A DNA stretch of 14,794 nt from Raineyella sp964402325 (lineage in GTDB: Bacteria; Actinomycetota; Actinomycetes; Propionibacteriales; Propionibacteriaceae), in NCBI GenBank assembly GCA_964402325.1, contig CAYOBI010000067.1, positions 1-14,794 of the forward strand. The letters are read 5' to 3'. The notes under the pieces were generated by a model, which searched no databases, had not been told where the DNA came from, and saw only the letters and a program-made list of their open reading frames with translations. A program made the translations under genes and the position numbers. This document shows, piece by piece, positions 1 through 6,621 of the stretch (position 1 is the first letter of the stretch; every line of letters starts with the position of its first letter).

Positions 1-54
1 GTCGCTTGTCCTGATTCAAAGTCAGGCGGGCCCTGCCGACAGACCAACCGGGGA
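1..54 (-). tRNA. possible partial tRNA-Gln (anticodon TTG), cut by the window edge
   Basis: Read on the minus strand from position 54, this fits the 5' two-thirds of a tRNA. The 5' end would be T1, as in bacterial tRNA-Gln. T8 follows a seven-base acceptor strand, a D-loop-like GTCGGCA puts GG exactly at positions 18-19, and a five-pair anticodon stem CCTGA/TCAGG closes a seven-base loop CTTTGAA. That loop has T33, anticodon TTG and purine A37. The T-arm and 3' acceptor strand lie outside the window. Against the call, the stretch between G19 and the anticodon stem is two bases longer than standard, A14 is T, and the D-stem has one mismatch. It could be a chance match or a decayed tRNA. Confidence 0.4.
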
Positions 55-166
55 ATGGCGTGAACCGGTCACACTCTACGCAAGGATCCGGGCGCCGTCA
101 CACCCACGGCCACGGGTCGCTGTGGCGCGGCGAGCACTCTCACGGGGCGGGACGCCGGACACCCCC

Positions 167-207
167 GACTAGAATTCCGATTAATCCTGTAGCAATAGTC
201 TGAAAGG
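167..207 (+). promoter_or_regulatory. cysK promoter and leader, with inverted repeat and SD
   Basis: A good -10 box TAGAAT lies at 170-175, about 40 bases before the cysK start; no clear -35 is seen. A Shine-Dalgarno-like GAAAGG at 202-207 sits eight bases before the GTG and supports that start. An inverted repeat GACTA (167-171) / TAGTC (196-200) brackets the -10 box and presumed transcription start. It would be well placed for a repressor operator, but the arms are only five bases, so this is a suggestion only. Confidence 0.4.
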
Positions 208-215
208 TCATCACC

Positions 216-1157
216 GTGGCACCCGTCCATGACAACCTCACCGAACTGGTCGGCGCCACCCCGCTGGTCCACCTCGGCCGCCTCATCCCCGAGGGCCGCG
301 TGCTCGGCAAGCTCGAGTCGCTCAACCCCGGCGGCAGCGTGAAGGACCGCGCCGCGCTGGCGATGATCCGGGCCGCCGAAGCCGACGGCCGGCTCGTCCC
401 GGGCGGCACCATCCTGGAGGCGACCAGCGGCAACACAGGCATCGCGCTGGCCTGGATCGGCACCGCCGCCGGCTATCGGGTGGTGCTGGTGATCCCCGCG
501 GACCAGTCCCTGGAGCGTCGCGCCCTGGTCCGCGCCCTCGGCGCCGAGCTCGTCCTCACCCCGGCCGAGGAGGGCATGGCCGGCGCCAACCGTCGGGCCG
601 GCGAGATCCTGGCCGAGACGCCAGGCGCCTGGCTGGTGGGCCAGGGCGGCAACCCCGCCAACCTGGAGGCCCACCACCGTACGACGGGACCGGAGATCTG
701 GGCCGACACCGAGGGCCGGGTCGACATCCTGGTCGGCACCACCGGGACCGGCGGCACGATCACCGGCGCGGGGCGCTACCTCAAGGAGCAGAACCCCGCC
801 GTGCAGGTCGTCGCGGTCGAGCCGGCGGAGGCCCCGGTCTACAACGGTGGCGACTGGCAGCCGCACCGGATCCAGGGGATCATCGGCGGCGCGTCGGTGC
901 CGCCGATCACCGACCTGGACCTGTTCGACGAGGTGGTCGACATCCCCGAGGCGGAGGCCCTGGCGGTCGCCCGCGAGGCGATGCGGACCGAGGGCCTGAT
1001 CGCCGGGATCAGCGCCGGCGCCGCCCTGGCCGCTGCCCGGCGACTGGCCGCCCGACCGGAGAACGCCGGGCGGACGATCGTCGCGGTGCTGCCCGACACC
1101 GGGGAGCGCTACATCTCCACCGACCTGTTCGGCCCGTTCCGTACGGACGAGGACTGA
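216..1157 (+). CDS. cysK: cysteine synthase A-like O-acetylserine sulfhydrylase
   Basis: PLP-dependent fold-type II enzyme of 313 residues that replaces the acetyl group of O-acetylserine with sulfide to give cysteine in the cytosol. The PLP lysine is Lys43 in NPGGSVKDR. The substrate/PLP loop TSGNTG is at 70-75, the phosphate-binding GTTGTGGT at 174-181, and the C-terminal PDTGERY motif is present. GTG 216 is chosen because the protein begins at the normal family N-terminus and an SD-like GAAAGG precedes it. Some family positions are unusual: PADQS replaces the common PETMS, QGGNPAN replaces QFxNPAN, and the IQGI loop carries extra residues (IQGIIGGASVPP). The fold assignment is very secure. 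The exact acceptor or donor (acetylserine versus a variant) is less certain, though cysE about 10 kb away supports O-acetylserine. Confidence 0.88.
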   Translation: MAPVHDNLTELVGATPLVHLGRLIPEGRVLGKLESLNPGGSVKDRAALAMIRAAEADGRLVPGGTILEATSGNTGIALAWIGTAAGYRVVLVIPADQSLERRALVRALGAELVLTPAEEGMAGANRRAGEILAETPGAWLVGQGGNPANLEAHHRTTGPEIWADTEGRVDILVGTTGTGGTITGAGRYLKEQNPAVQVVAVEPAEAPVYNGGDWQPHRIQGIIGGASVPPITDLDLFDEVVDIPEAEALAVAREAMRTEGLIAGISAGAALAAARRLAARPENAGRTIVAVLPDTGERYISTDLFGPFRTDED

Positions 1158-1160
1158 CGT

Positions 1161-1195
1161 CGAAGGCCCCCGCCGGATCCCGGCGGGGGCCTTCG
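1161..1195. terminator. bidirectional intrinsic-type hairpin between cysK and sseA
   Basis: A perfect 16-base-pair inverted repeat (arms 1161-1176 and 1180-1195) encloses a three-base ATC loop. It starts three bases after the cysK stop and lies 37 bases beyond the sulfurtransferase stop on the other strand. The stem ends in CGAAGG/CCTTCG, with no long T-run, as is common for hairpin terminators in GC-rich Actinobacteria. Its position between convergent genes lets it serve both. Confidence 0.85.
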
Positions 1196-1232
1196 TCCCC
1201 CTGCCCGCCACTGCGGGACGAGGTGCGTACGA

Positions 1233-2069
1233 CTAACGCTGGGCACCGACCGCCCGGGGCAGGTCCTCGTGGTTGGACCACTGCGACCACGATCCTGGGA
1301 AGAGCGCGGCGTCGAAGCCGGCGATCGCCAGGGCGGCGATCTGGTGGGTCGCGGTGACCCCGGAGCCGCAGTAGACCCCCACGGTGTCCCCTTCGCGGAC
1401 GCCCAGGCCGGCGAACCGGCGGCGCAGGTCGGCGGCCGGCAGGAAGCGGCCGTCCGGCCCGAGGTTCTCCCCGGTCGGCGCACTCACCGCCCCCGGGATG
1501 TGGCCGGGGTGCGGGTCGATCGGCTCGGTCTCCCCGCGGTACCGCTCGCCGGCCCGGGCGTCCAGCAGCACGCCGGTGTCGGCGATCTCGGGCACCAGGT
1601 CCAGCGGAATGGTCGGCACCCGCCCGGAGTCCAGCGTGACGTCGCCGGGCTCCGGGTCCACCTCGCCGGTCTCCAGCGGCAGCCCGGCGGCCTGCCAGGC
1701 CCCCAGCCCGCCGTCCAGCAGGCGTACGGCCCCGAACCCGGCCCAGCGCAGCAGCCACCAGGCCCGGGCGGCGGCCATCGCGTTGACGGCGTCGTACACC
1801 ACCACGGTGTCGCCGTCATGGATGCCCCAGCGCCGCGCCGCGGCCTCGAGGTCGGCGGGAGAGGGCAGCGGGTGGCGGCCGTCGCGCGGATCGCCGGGCG
1901 AGGCGAGCTCGGTGTCGAGGTCGACGTACACCGCCCCGGGGATGTGCCCGTCACGATGGTGCGCGCGGCCCTCCGGGTCGCCCAGCGTCCAGCGGACGTC
2001 GAGCAGCACCGGCGATTCCCCGCGGGAAATCCGTTCGCCCAGCTCCTGGGCACTGATCAGAACGCTCAT
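1233..2069 (-). CDS. sseA: thiosulfate/3-mercaptopyruvate sulfurtransferase, tandem rhodanese
   Basis: Two-domain rhodanese of 278 residues that transfers sulfane sulfur from thiosulfate or 3-mercaptopyruvate to an acceptor. Each half carries the rhodanese GHIPGA motif (41-46 and 189-194). The catalytic loop is in the C-terminal domain, CGSGVTA with Cys234. The first domain has the inactive-type YDAVNAMAAARAWW instead of a cysteine loop, as is normal for the family. The start at 2069 is preferred over an in-frame ATG at 2120, because the protein then begins at the first rhodanese domain and a promoter (-35 TTGGAC, -10 TAGCGT) ends seven bases upstream. That promoter overlaps the longer reading frame. 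The gene converges on cysK. CGSGVTA does not by itself decide between thiosulfate and mercaptopyruvate. Confidence 0.88.
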   Translation of the reverse strand: MSVLISAQELGERISRGESPVLLDVRWTLGDPEGRAHHRDGHIPGAVYVDLDTELASPGDPRDGRHPLPSPADLEAAARRWGIHDGDTVVVYDAVNAMAAARAWWLLRWAGFGAVRLLDGGLGAWQAAGLPLETGEVDPEPGDVTLDSGRVPTIPLDLVPEIADTGVLLDARAGERYRGETEPIDPHPGHIPGAVSAPTGENLGPDGRFLPAADLRRRFAGLGVREGDTVGVYCGSGVTATHQIAALAIAGFDAALFPGSWSQWSNHEDLPRAVGAQR

Positions 2070-2076
2070 GCCCTGC

Positions 2077-2106
2077 ACGCTAGGCAGCCGACGGTCCACG
2101 GTCCAA
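2077..2106 (-). promoter_or_regulatory. sseA promoter, probably leaderless
   Basis: On the minus strand, -35 TTGGAC (2101-2106) and -10 TAGCGT (2077-2082) are 18 bases apart. The -10 ends seven bases before the ATG at 2069, so the mRNA should begin at or within a base or two of the start codon. No strong Shine-Dalgarno is present (only AGGG against the ATG), which fits. The -35 abuts the stop codon of the gene remnant at 2107. Confidence 0.6.
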
Positions 2107-2334
2107 TCACAATTCGTCATCGGTCACCCCCACGACGGCCGATCGGGCACTCGGGTGCGCCACCCGGGCCAGGAACATCTCCCCGGTCTCCAGGGCGGTG
2201 AGCTCGACCTCGGGGTCCAGGCCCTGCCGGGCGACCAGGCGGATGCCGACGCTCCCCACCGGCGGCAGGTCCGGTCGGGGGACCACCCCGGCCGGGGCCC
2301 CGCCGATGCTGGGCAGCACGGCGGCCCCCCAACC
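2107..2334 (-). pseudogene. C-terminal remnant, probably of a LysR-type regulator
   Basis: About 75 codons on the minus strand ending at a TGA (2107-2109). The N-terminal part reads GWGAAVLPSIGG, then GVVPRP and PPVG. This resembles the last third of LysR substrate-binding domains (small-Gly-x-Ala-x-Leu-Pro, then a strand ending in a proline pair). The tail continues past the usual LysR end through LTALETGEM and finishes TDDEL. No start codon, DNA-binding domain or upstream half is present: similarity stops at about 2334, right where the opposite-strand ABC fragment begins. The family call is tentative. That this is a truncated coding tail is more secure than what it encoded. Confidence 0.45.
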
Positions 2335-2337
2335 CGG

Positions 2338-2463
2338 GGCCGGATCGTCGAGTCCGGCCCGGTGGCGCAGGTGTTCGACGACCCGGCCGAGGAGTACACC
2401 CGTACCCTCGTCGGGTCGGTCCCCTCGGGGATCCGCCGCCGCACCGGGCGGCCGGCCGTCTGA
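2338..2463 (+). pseudogene. C-terminal remnant of an oligopeptide-type ABC transporter ATPase
   Basis: Forty-one codons on the plus strand ending at TGA 2461-2463. They read GRIVESGPVAQVFDDPAEEY and then TRTLVGSVPS. This is the characteristic C-terminal extension of Opp/Dpp-type ATPases (GRIVExGP...VFxxPxHPYTxxLLxxxPS), which follows the nucleotide-binding domain. Everything upstream in this frame is unlike an ATPase, so the Walker A, signature and Walker B motifs are gone. The fragment abuts the minus-strand remnant within a few bases, implying that one deletion removed both 5' portions. It ends 12 bases before the TetR start. Confidence 0.72.
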
Positions 2464-2475
2464 GAGACTGGGCCC

Positions 2476-3174
2476 GTGGCAGCCAGGAACACCCCCGCAG
2501 CAGCTCCGGCCGACGAGACCCCCGCCGGAGGTGGTGCGGCGCCCGGCCGGGCGCGCGAGGGGCGGACCCGGATGACGGCGGCCCAGCGGCGCGAGCAGCT
2601 GATCCACGTCGCCCGGGTGCTGTTCGCCGAGAAGGGTGTGGAGGGCACCACGGTCGAGGAGATCGCCGCCAGCGCCCATGTCTCCAAGCCGGTCGTGTAC
2701 GAGCACTTCGGCGGCAAGGAGGGCCTCTACGCGGTGATCGTCGACCGCGAGCAGCGTACGTTGCTGGAGGCGATCCGGTCGGGCATCGACCAGGCGAAGG
2801 GGCCACGGCGCAAGGTGGAGGCCGGCACCCTGGCCCTGCTCGGCTACATCGAGACGAACCCGGACGGGTTCCGGATCATCTCCCGGGACGCCCCGACCGG
2901 CTCGACCGGGACGTCGTTCGCCACCATCCTCTCCGACGTCGCCTCCCAGGTGGAGGACATCCTCGGCGACGAGTTCCGCCGCCGCGGCCTGAAGGAGGAG
3001 ATGGCCCCGATGTATGCCCAGATGCTGGTCGGGATGATCGCCTACACCGGGCAGTGGTGGCTGGACGAGCGCGACCAGGACCGGGCCACGGTGGCCTCCA
3101 ACATCCTCAACCTGGCCTGGAACGGGCTGTCCCGGATGGTCGCCGATCCCCGGATCTACACGCCGCTGGACTGA
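2476..3174 (+). CDS. TetR/AcrR-family transcriptional regulator
   Basis: A 232-residue repressor-type protein. A disordered Ala/Gly/Pro-rich head (1-32) precedes the TetR N-terminal domain. The helix-turn-helix covers roughly 59-86, with TTVEEIAASAHVS, KPVVYEHF and GGKEGLY. The C-terminal ligand domain has a Trp pair (QWWLDE) and is typical in length. GTG 2476 is used, with a weak -10-like GAGACT six bases upstream. An internal ATG at 2572 with GAGG upstream would remove the head and keep the whole domain, so the start is uncertain. M. tuberculosis also has a TetR gene (Rv1019) close to its rpfB-ksgA-ispE block, so this may be a conserved neighbour. The ligand and target are unknown; adjacent control of the lost ABC transporter is possible. 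Confidence 0.85.
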   Translation: MAARNTPAAAPADETPAGGGAAPGRAREGRTRMTAAQRREQLIHVARVLFAEKGVEGTTVEEIAASAHVSKPVVYEHFGGKEGLYAVIVDREQRTLLEAIRSGIDQAKGPRRKVEAGTLALLGYIETNPDGFRIISRDAPTGSTGTSFATILSDVASQVEDILGDEFRRRGLKEEMAPMYAQMLVGMIAYTGQWWLDERDQDRATVASNILNLAWNGLSRMVADPRIYTPLD

Positions 3175-3184
3175 TCCCCGCCGG

Positions 3185-3691
3185 CTACCCGCCGGTCGGG
3201 GCGGGCCGCTCCAGCTCCCCGGCGAGGGTGCGCAGCAGGTCGGCGAGCTGGGTCGCGTCGGCGACCGGCAGGGCCGCCAGGATCCGCCGCTCGGCCGCAA
3301 GCAGGTCGACCAGTGCCCCGTCGACGGTCTCCAGGCCGGCCGGGGTGAGCGTGACGACGACGCCGCGGCCGTCGTGCGGGTCGGGGCCGCGCCGGACGAG
3401 CCCGCGGGCGGCGAGCCGGTCCACCCGGTTGGTCATCGTGCCGGAAGTGACCATCGTCTCCTGGAGCAGCCGTCCCGGGGACAGCTGGTAGGGCGCGCCG
3501 GACCGCCGCAACGCCGCCAGCACGTCGAACTCCCAGGACACGATCGCGTGCAGGGCGAAGGCGGCACTGCGCGAGTGGTCCAGCTGTCGGGCGACCCGGG
3601 TCACCCGACTGAGCACCTGCATCGGGGCGAGGTCGAGGTCGGGACGCTCGCGACTCCAGTCGGCGATGAGCCGATCAACCTCGTCCTCCAT
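3185..3691 (-). CDS. MarR-family winged-helix regulator
   Basis: A 168-residue protein. The MarR fold begins around residue 45 (SWEFDVLAALRRSG). The recognition region covers 70-98 (LSPGRLLQETMVTSGTMTNR, then VDRLAARGLV) and the wing about 100-114 (RRGPDPHDGRGVVVTLT). The Asp-Gly-Arg of the wing is the usual DNA-contacting motif. The first 16 codons overlap the 3' end of ispE on the same strand. The ATG at 3691 has no SD, but a TAGGAT -10 box lies six bases upstream, so it may be made from a leaderless internal promoter as well as by coupling to ispE. It converges on the TetR gene with only a 10-base gap. The effector is unknown; family members often sense phenolics or oxidants. Confidence 0.87.
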   Translation of the reverse strand: MEDEVDRLIADWSRERPDLDLAPMQVLSRVTRVARQLDHSRSAAFALHAIVSWEFDVLAALRRSGAPYQLSPGRLLQETMVTSGTMTNRVDRLAARGLVRRGPDPHDGRGVVVTLTPAGLETVDGALVDLLAAERRILAALPVADATQLADLLRTLAGELERPAPTGG

Positions 3692-4616
3692 GCGGGAATC
3701 CTATCGACGCAGGTGCCGTCACGAGGTGGATGTCCCGCCCCGGCAGTCCGGCCCGCAGCCCGGCGGCCACGACACCGGCGTGCGCCGCGTCCCGGGCCAG
3801 GAACGCGCAGGTCGGCCCGGAGCCGGACACCATGCCGGCGACCGCCCCGGCCCGGCGGCCCGCCGCCAGTGTCGCGGCCAGGTCGGGCCGCAGCTGCACG
3901 GCCGGCTCGGCGAGGTCGTTGCGCAGGGTGGCACCGAGCGCGACCGGGTCACCGGCCGCCAGCGCCGCCAGCAACCCGTCCGGCACCGCCGGCGCCGGCA
4001 CGGTCAGCGGCGGGTGCAGCGCGTCGAACCCCCGGAACACCGCCGGGGTGGACAGCCCCTCCCCCGAGGTCACCAGCACCCAGTGGAAGACGTGGTCGAC
4101 CCGTACCGAGCCGAGTCGCTCGCCCCGCCCGTGGCCGACGGCGGTCCCGCCGAGGACCGTGAACGGGACGTCGCTGCCCAGCGCGGCGCCGAGCTCCAGC
4201 AGCGCGTCGAGCGGCAGCCCGAGGCCCCACAGCCGGTCACAGGCCAGCAGCGCGGCCGCGGCGTCGGCGGACCCTCCGGCCATTCCGCCGGCGACCGGGA
4301 TGCCCTTGGCGATCGCCAGGTGGGCGCCCCGCTGCGGGGCGTACGTCTCCGCCAGGAGCCGGGCGGCCCGGACCGCGAGGTTGTCCTCGGGCGCGCCGAC
4401 CCGGTCGGCCCCGGGACCGGTCACGGTCACCGTGACCACCCCGGCCGGCGCCGGGGCCGCGGTCAGCTCGTCGAACAGCGAGACGGACTGGAAGACGGTG
4501 GCGAGGTCGTGGAACCCGTCTGCGCGGCGCGGCCCGACACACAGCGCCAGGTTGATCTTGCCGGGCACCCGGACCCGGACGGCGTCGCCCGGCCGGGCCC
4601 CCGCCGGCTCAGGCAT
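3675..4616 (-). CDS. ispE: 4-(cytidine 5'-diphospho)-2-C-methyl-D-erythritol kinase
   Basis: GHMP-superfamily kinase of 313 residues that phosphorylates CDP-methylerythritol with ATP, the fourth step of the MEP isoprenoid pathway, in the cytosol. Motif 1 is PGKINLAL (18-25, with the active-site Lys20). The ATP-binding glycine loop is IPVAGGMAGGSADAAA (106-121), GSDVPF at 147-152 holds the catalytic Asp149, and motif 3 is SGSGPTC (264-270). Met and Ala in place of Leu and Ser in the glycine loop are also seen in mycobacterial IspE. The ATG at 4616 overlaps the last eight bases of rsmA, so the two are translationally coupled. The 3' end overlaps the MarR gene by 17 bases. Confidence 0.95.
   Translation of the reverse strand: MPEPAGARPGDAVRVRVPGKINLALCVGPRRADGFHDLATVFQSVSLFDELTAAPAPAGVVTVTVTGPGADRVGAPEDNLAVRAARLLAETYAPQRGAHLAIAKGIPVAGGMAGGSADAAAALLACDRLWGLGLPLDALLELGAALGSDVPFTVLGGTAVGHGRGERLGSVRVDHVFHWVLVTSGEGLSTPAVFRGFDALHPPLTVPAPAVPDGLLAALAAGDPVALGATLRNDLAEPAVQLRPDLAATLAAGRRAGAVAGMVSGSGPTCAFLARDAAHAGVVAAGLRAGLPGRDIHLVTAPASIGFPHGGRG
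3698..3703 (-). promoter_or_regulatory. -10 box for the MarR gene inside the ispE 3' end
   Basis: Minus-strand TAGGAT fits the actinobacterial TANNNT -10 consensus and ends six bases before the ATG at 3691, which predicts a leaderless transcript. It lies within the last codons of ispE. No convincing -35 is visible. Confidence 0.45.
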
Positions 4617-5511
4617 GCGGCACCCGCTCGGCGATGGCGGCGAAGTCGGCCACGGTGAGCCGCTCGCCGCGCGAGGTGGGGTCGATCCCGGCCGCCTGCA
4701 GGGCCTCGCTCGCGGCGGCCGAGGACCCGAACACGCCGGCCAGCGCGGAGCGCAGCATCTTGCGGCGCTGGCCGAAGGCGGCATCGATGACGGTGAAGAC
4801 CTGTTCCCGGCCGGCGGTGGTCGGCGGGGCGGGCCGGCGGGTGATCCGCACCAACCCGGAGTCGACGTTCGGCACCGGCCAGAAGACGGTCGGCGGCACA
4901 TTGCCGACCCGGGTCGCCTCGGCGTACCAGGCGACCTTGGCGCTGGGCACGCCGTACGTCCGTGAACCGGGCCCGGCGACCAGCCGGTCGGCGACCTCGG
5001 ACTGCACCATCACCAGCCCGTGCTCGATCGACGGGAACAGCGCCAGCAGGTGCAGGATCACCGGGACCGAGACGTTGTAGGGCAGGTTGGCCACCAGCGC
5101 GGTGGGGGCGGCGCCCGGCAGGTCGGTCACCTGGAGCGCGTCGCCGACGACGAGGGTGAACCGGTCGGCCTGCCCGGGGGCCCGCTCCGCCACCGTCCGC
5201 GGCAGCCGTCCGGCGAGCAGTTCGTCGATCTCGATCGCGATGACCGAACCGGCCGCCTCCAGCAGTCCCAGGGTCAGCGACCCGAGGCCGGGGCCGACCT
5301 CGACCACCCTGTCCCCCGGGCCGAGCCCGGCCAGGGCGACGATCCGGCGGACGGTGTTCGCGTCGGTGACGAAGTTCTGCCCACGGGTCTTGGTGGGCCG
5401 CAGCTCGAGCTCGGCGGCCAGCGCCCGCACGGTGCTGGGGTCCAGCAGCGCCGGCCCGCTCGGCGACGCGTCGTCGCCGGGCTGCGTCGTGTCTTCCTCC
5501 GGTGCTCCCAC
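4609..5511 (-). CDS. rsmA: 16S rRNA (adenine1518-N6/adenine1519-N6)-dimethyltransferase
   Basis: KsgA/RsmA, 300 residues. It dimethylates two adjacent adenines in the 3' terminal helix 45 of 16S rRNA during late 30S assembly; loss gives kasugamycin resistance. It carries GQNF (44-47), SAM motif I EVGPGLG (71-77), and catalytic motif IV NLPYNVSVP (142-150). The C-terminal helical domain contains FGQRRKMLR. A 35-residue acidic N-terminal extension precedes the conserved core. GTG 5511 is chosen because it has a TAACGT -10 box eight bases upstream, fitting a leaderless transcript, and no SD. An internal start is not needed. It lies 69 bases beyond rpf and overlaps ispE by eight bases. Confidence 0.95.
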   Translation of the reverse strand: MGAPEEDTTQPGDDASPSGPALLDPSTVRALAAELELRPTKTRGQNFVTDANTVRRIVALAGLGPGDRVVEVGPGLGSLTLGLLEAAGSVIAIEIDELLAGRLPRTVAERAPGQADRFTLVVGDALQVTDLPGAAPTALVANLPYNVSVPVILHLLALFPSIEHGLVMVQSEVADRLVAGPGSRTYGVPSAKVAWYAEATRVGNVPPTVFWPVPNVDSGLVRITRRPAPPTTAGREQVFTVIDAAFGQRRKMLRSALAGVFGSSAAASEALQAAGIDPTSRGERLTVADFAAIAERVPHA

Positions 5512-5519
5512 GGGTCCGT

Positions 5520-5525
5520 ACGTTA
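5520..5525 (-). promoter_or_regulatory. extended -10 box of rsmA
   Basis: Minus-strand TAACGT is preceded by TGA, making an extended -10 TGnTAACGT, and ends eight bases before the GTG start at 5511. There is no Shine-Dalgarno, so a leaderless rsmA-ispE transcript is likely. No -35 is evident, as is common with extended -10 promoters. Confidence 0.5.
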
Positions 5526-5580
5526 TCAGCGACGACGGATCAGCGAGGACGGCCGGCCGACGGGCCCGACGGCTCTCGGC

Positions 5581-6531
5581 TCAGACGCCGGCCTTGGACG
5601 AGCACACCGGCCAGGCGCCCCAGCCCTGGGCGGCCTGCACCTTGGTGGCGATGGCGATCTGGGTGGCCTTGCTGGCATCGCTCGGCAGCCCGGTGCCGCC
5701 GTAGGCACGCCAGGTGGACAGGTTGAACTGCAGGCCGCCGTAGTAGCCGTTGCCGGTGTTGATCGACCAGTTGCCACCGGACTCGCACTGGGCGATCTTG
5801 TCCCAGACCCCGGCCGAGGCCGAGCTGCTGCTGGAGCTGGAGGTCGACGACTTCGTCGACGTGGTCGTGGTCTTCTTGGCCGCCGTCGTGGTGGTGGCGG
5901 GCTTCGGCGTCGCGACCGGCGCCGGCTTGGGGGCCCGGGTGATGGTCACCTTGAGCCCGTCGGTCAGCACCGTGGTGGTGCCGGGGTCGACCTTGTCGCC
6001 GTTGCCGAGGGAGATCTTCTGCTCCTTGAGCAGGTCGTCGACGGTCCGGGTGGTCGAGACGACCTCCTGGGTCTTGCCGTCGACGTCGATCTGGACCTTC
6101 TTCGGGGTCTCGACGCTGAACGACAGGCCCTCGCGGCCGATGCCGCTGGAGCGGCTGGTCGACACCAGCGCGTTGCCGTCGGTCAGCTGCAGCATCGCGA
6201 GGACCTGGTCGACCGAGGTGGCCGTGGTCCAGATGGTCCGGGCCTGGCCGTCGATGGTGACGGTGACCGGGCGGGCGTACTGGACGGAGATCTGCTCGCC
6301 CTCGGTGAGGGTGGAGTCGGCGGCGGGGGCGACGACGTCGTGGTCGCTCAGCGAGATGCCCTTGGCGGACAGCGCCTGCCCGACGGTGCCGGCGTACGTA
6401 CGGAACTGGGTGGGGGTCCCGTCGAGGGACACCGTGACCGTCTTGGCGAGGGCCTCGTTGACTCCCACCGTCCCCAGCCCGAGCGTCAGCACGGTGCCGG
6501 TGGCGATGAAGGCGATGGTCTTCTTCTTCAC
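5581..6531 (-). CDS. resuscitation-promoting factor with three DUF348 repeats
   Basis: Secreted or membrane-tethered peptidoglycan hydrolase of the RpfB class, 316 residues, that promotes regrowth of dormant cells. It has a basic, hydrophobic signal or anchor segment at 2-29 (KKKTIAFIA...), then three DUF348 repeats (about 31-88, 89-145, 146-200). A Thr/Ser/Lys/Pro-rich linker follows (201-240), including a run of Ser. The lysozyme-like Rpf domain (241-316) has catalytic Glu250 in CESGGNW and paired Cys249/Cys310. The G5 domain of mycobacterial RpfB is absent. GTG 6531 is chosen for the SD-like GGGAGA seven bases upstream, the promoter at 6592-6621, and the poor codon use of the longer frame. 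An alternative ATG at 6696 has a strong SD and would add 55 residues. It lies downstream of tatD, in the usual actinobacterial order. Confidence 0.9.
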   Translation of the reverse strand: MKKKTIAFIATGTVLTLGLGTVGVNEALAKTVTVSLDGTPTQFRTYAGTVGQALSAKGISLSDHDVVAPAADSTLTEGEQISVQYARPVTVTIDGQARTIWTTATSVDQVLAMLQLTDGNALVSTSRSSGIGREGLSFSVETPKKVQIDVDGKTQEVVSTTRTVDDLLKEQKISLGNGDKVDPGTTTVLTDGLKVTITRAPKPAPVATPKPATTTTAAKKTTTTSTKSSTSSSSSSSASAGVWDKIAQCESGGNWSINTGNGYYGGLQFNLSTWRAYGGTGLPSDASKATQIAIATKVQAAQGWGAWPVCSSKAGV

Positions 6532-6591
6532 GAAGGGGTTCTCCCGCTCATTTCTCGGGCGATGCGCGCCCAGGTCCTGCAACGTCACGAA

Positions 6592-6621
6592 ACGATAACG
6601 TCGAGACCTGTTCGTGATCAA
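6592..6621 (-). promoter_or_regulatory. promoter of the rpf gene
   Basis: On the minus strand, -35 TTGATC (6616-6621) and -10 TATCGT (6592-6597) are 18 bases apart, giving a 5' leader of about 55 bases before GTG 6531. This leader contains GGGAGA as a ribosome binding site. The 181-base space after tatD therefore looks regulatory. I looked for the c-di-AMP (ydaO) riboswitch found before some actinobacterial rpf genes and could not recognise its conserved segments. Confidence 0.55.

Noticed and set aside
60..72. GTGAACCGGTCAC near-palindrome as a CRP-type site
   Set aside because: Spacing between the half-sites is five, not six, bases, and it is about 145 bases from the cysK start with no promoter beside it.
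69..1211. A 380-codon minus-strand frame opposite cysK
   Set aside because: It is a mirror of the cysK reading frame with no domain of its own.
3176..3201. Imperfect hairpin between the convergent TetR and MarR genes
   Set aside because: The arms mismatch and lie mostly inside the MarR coding sequence.
2107..3300. A 397-codon minus-strand frame reaching through the TetR gene
   Set aside because: Only its last 75 codons (2107-2334) look like protein; the rest is antisense to a clear TetR gene.
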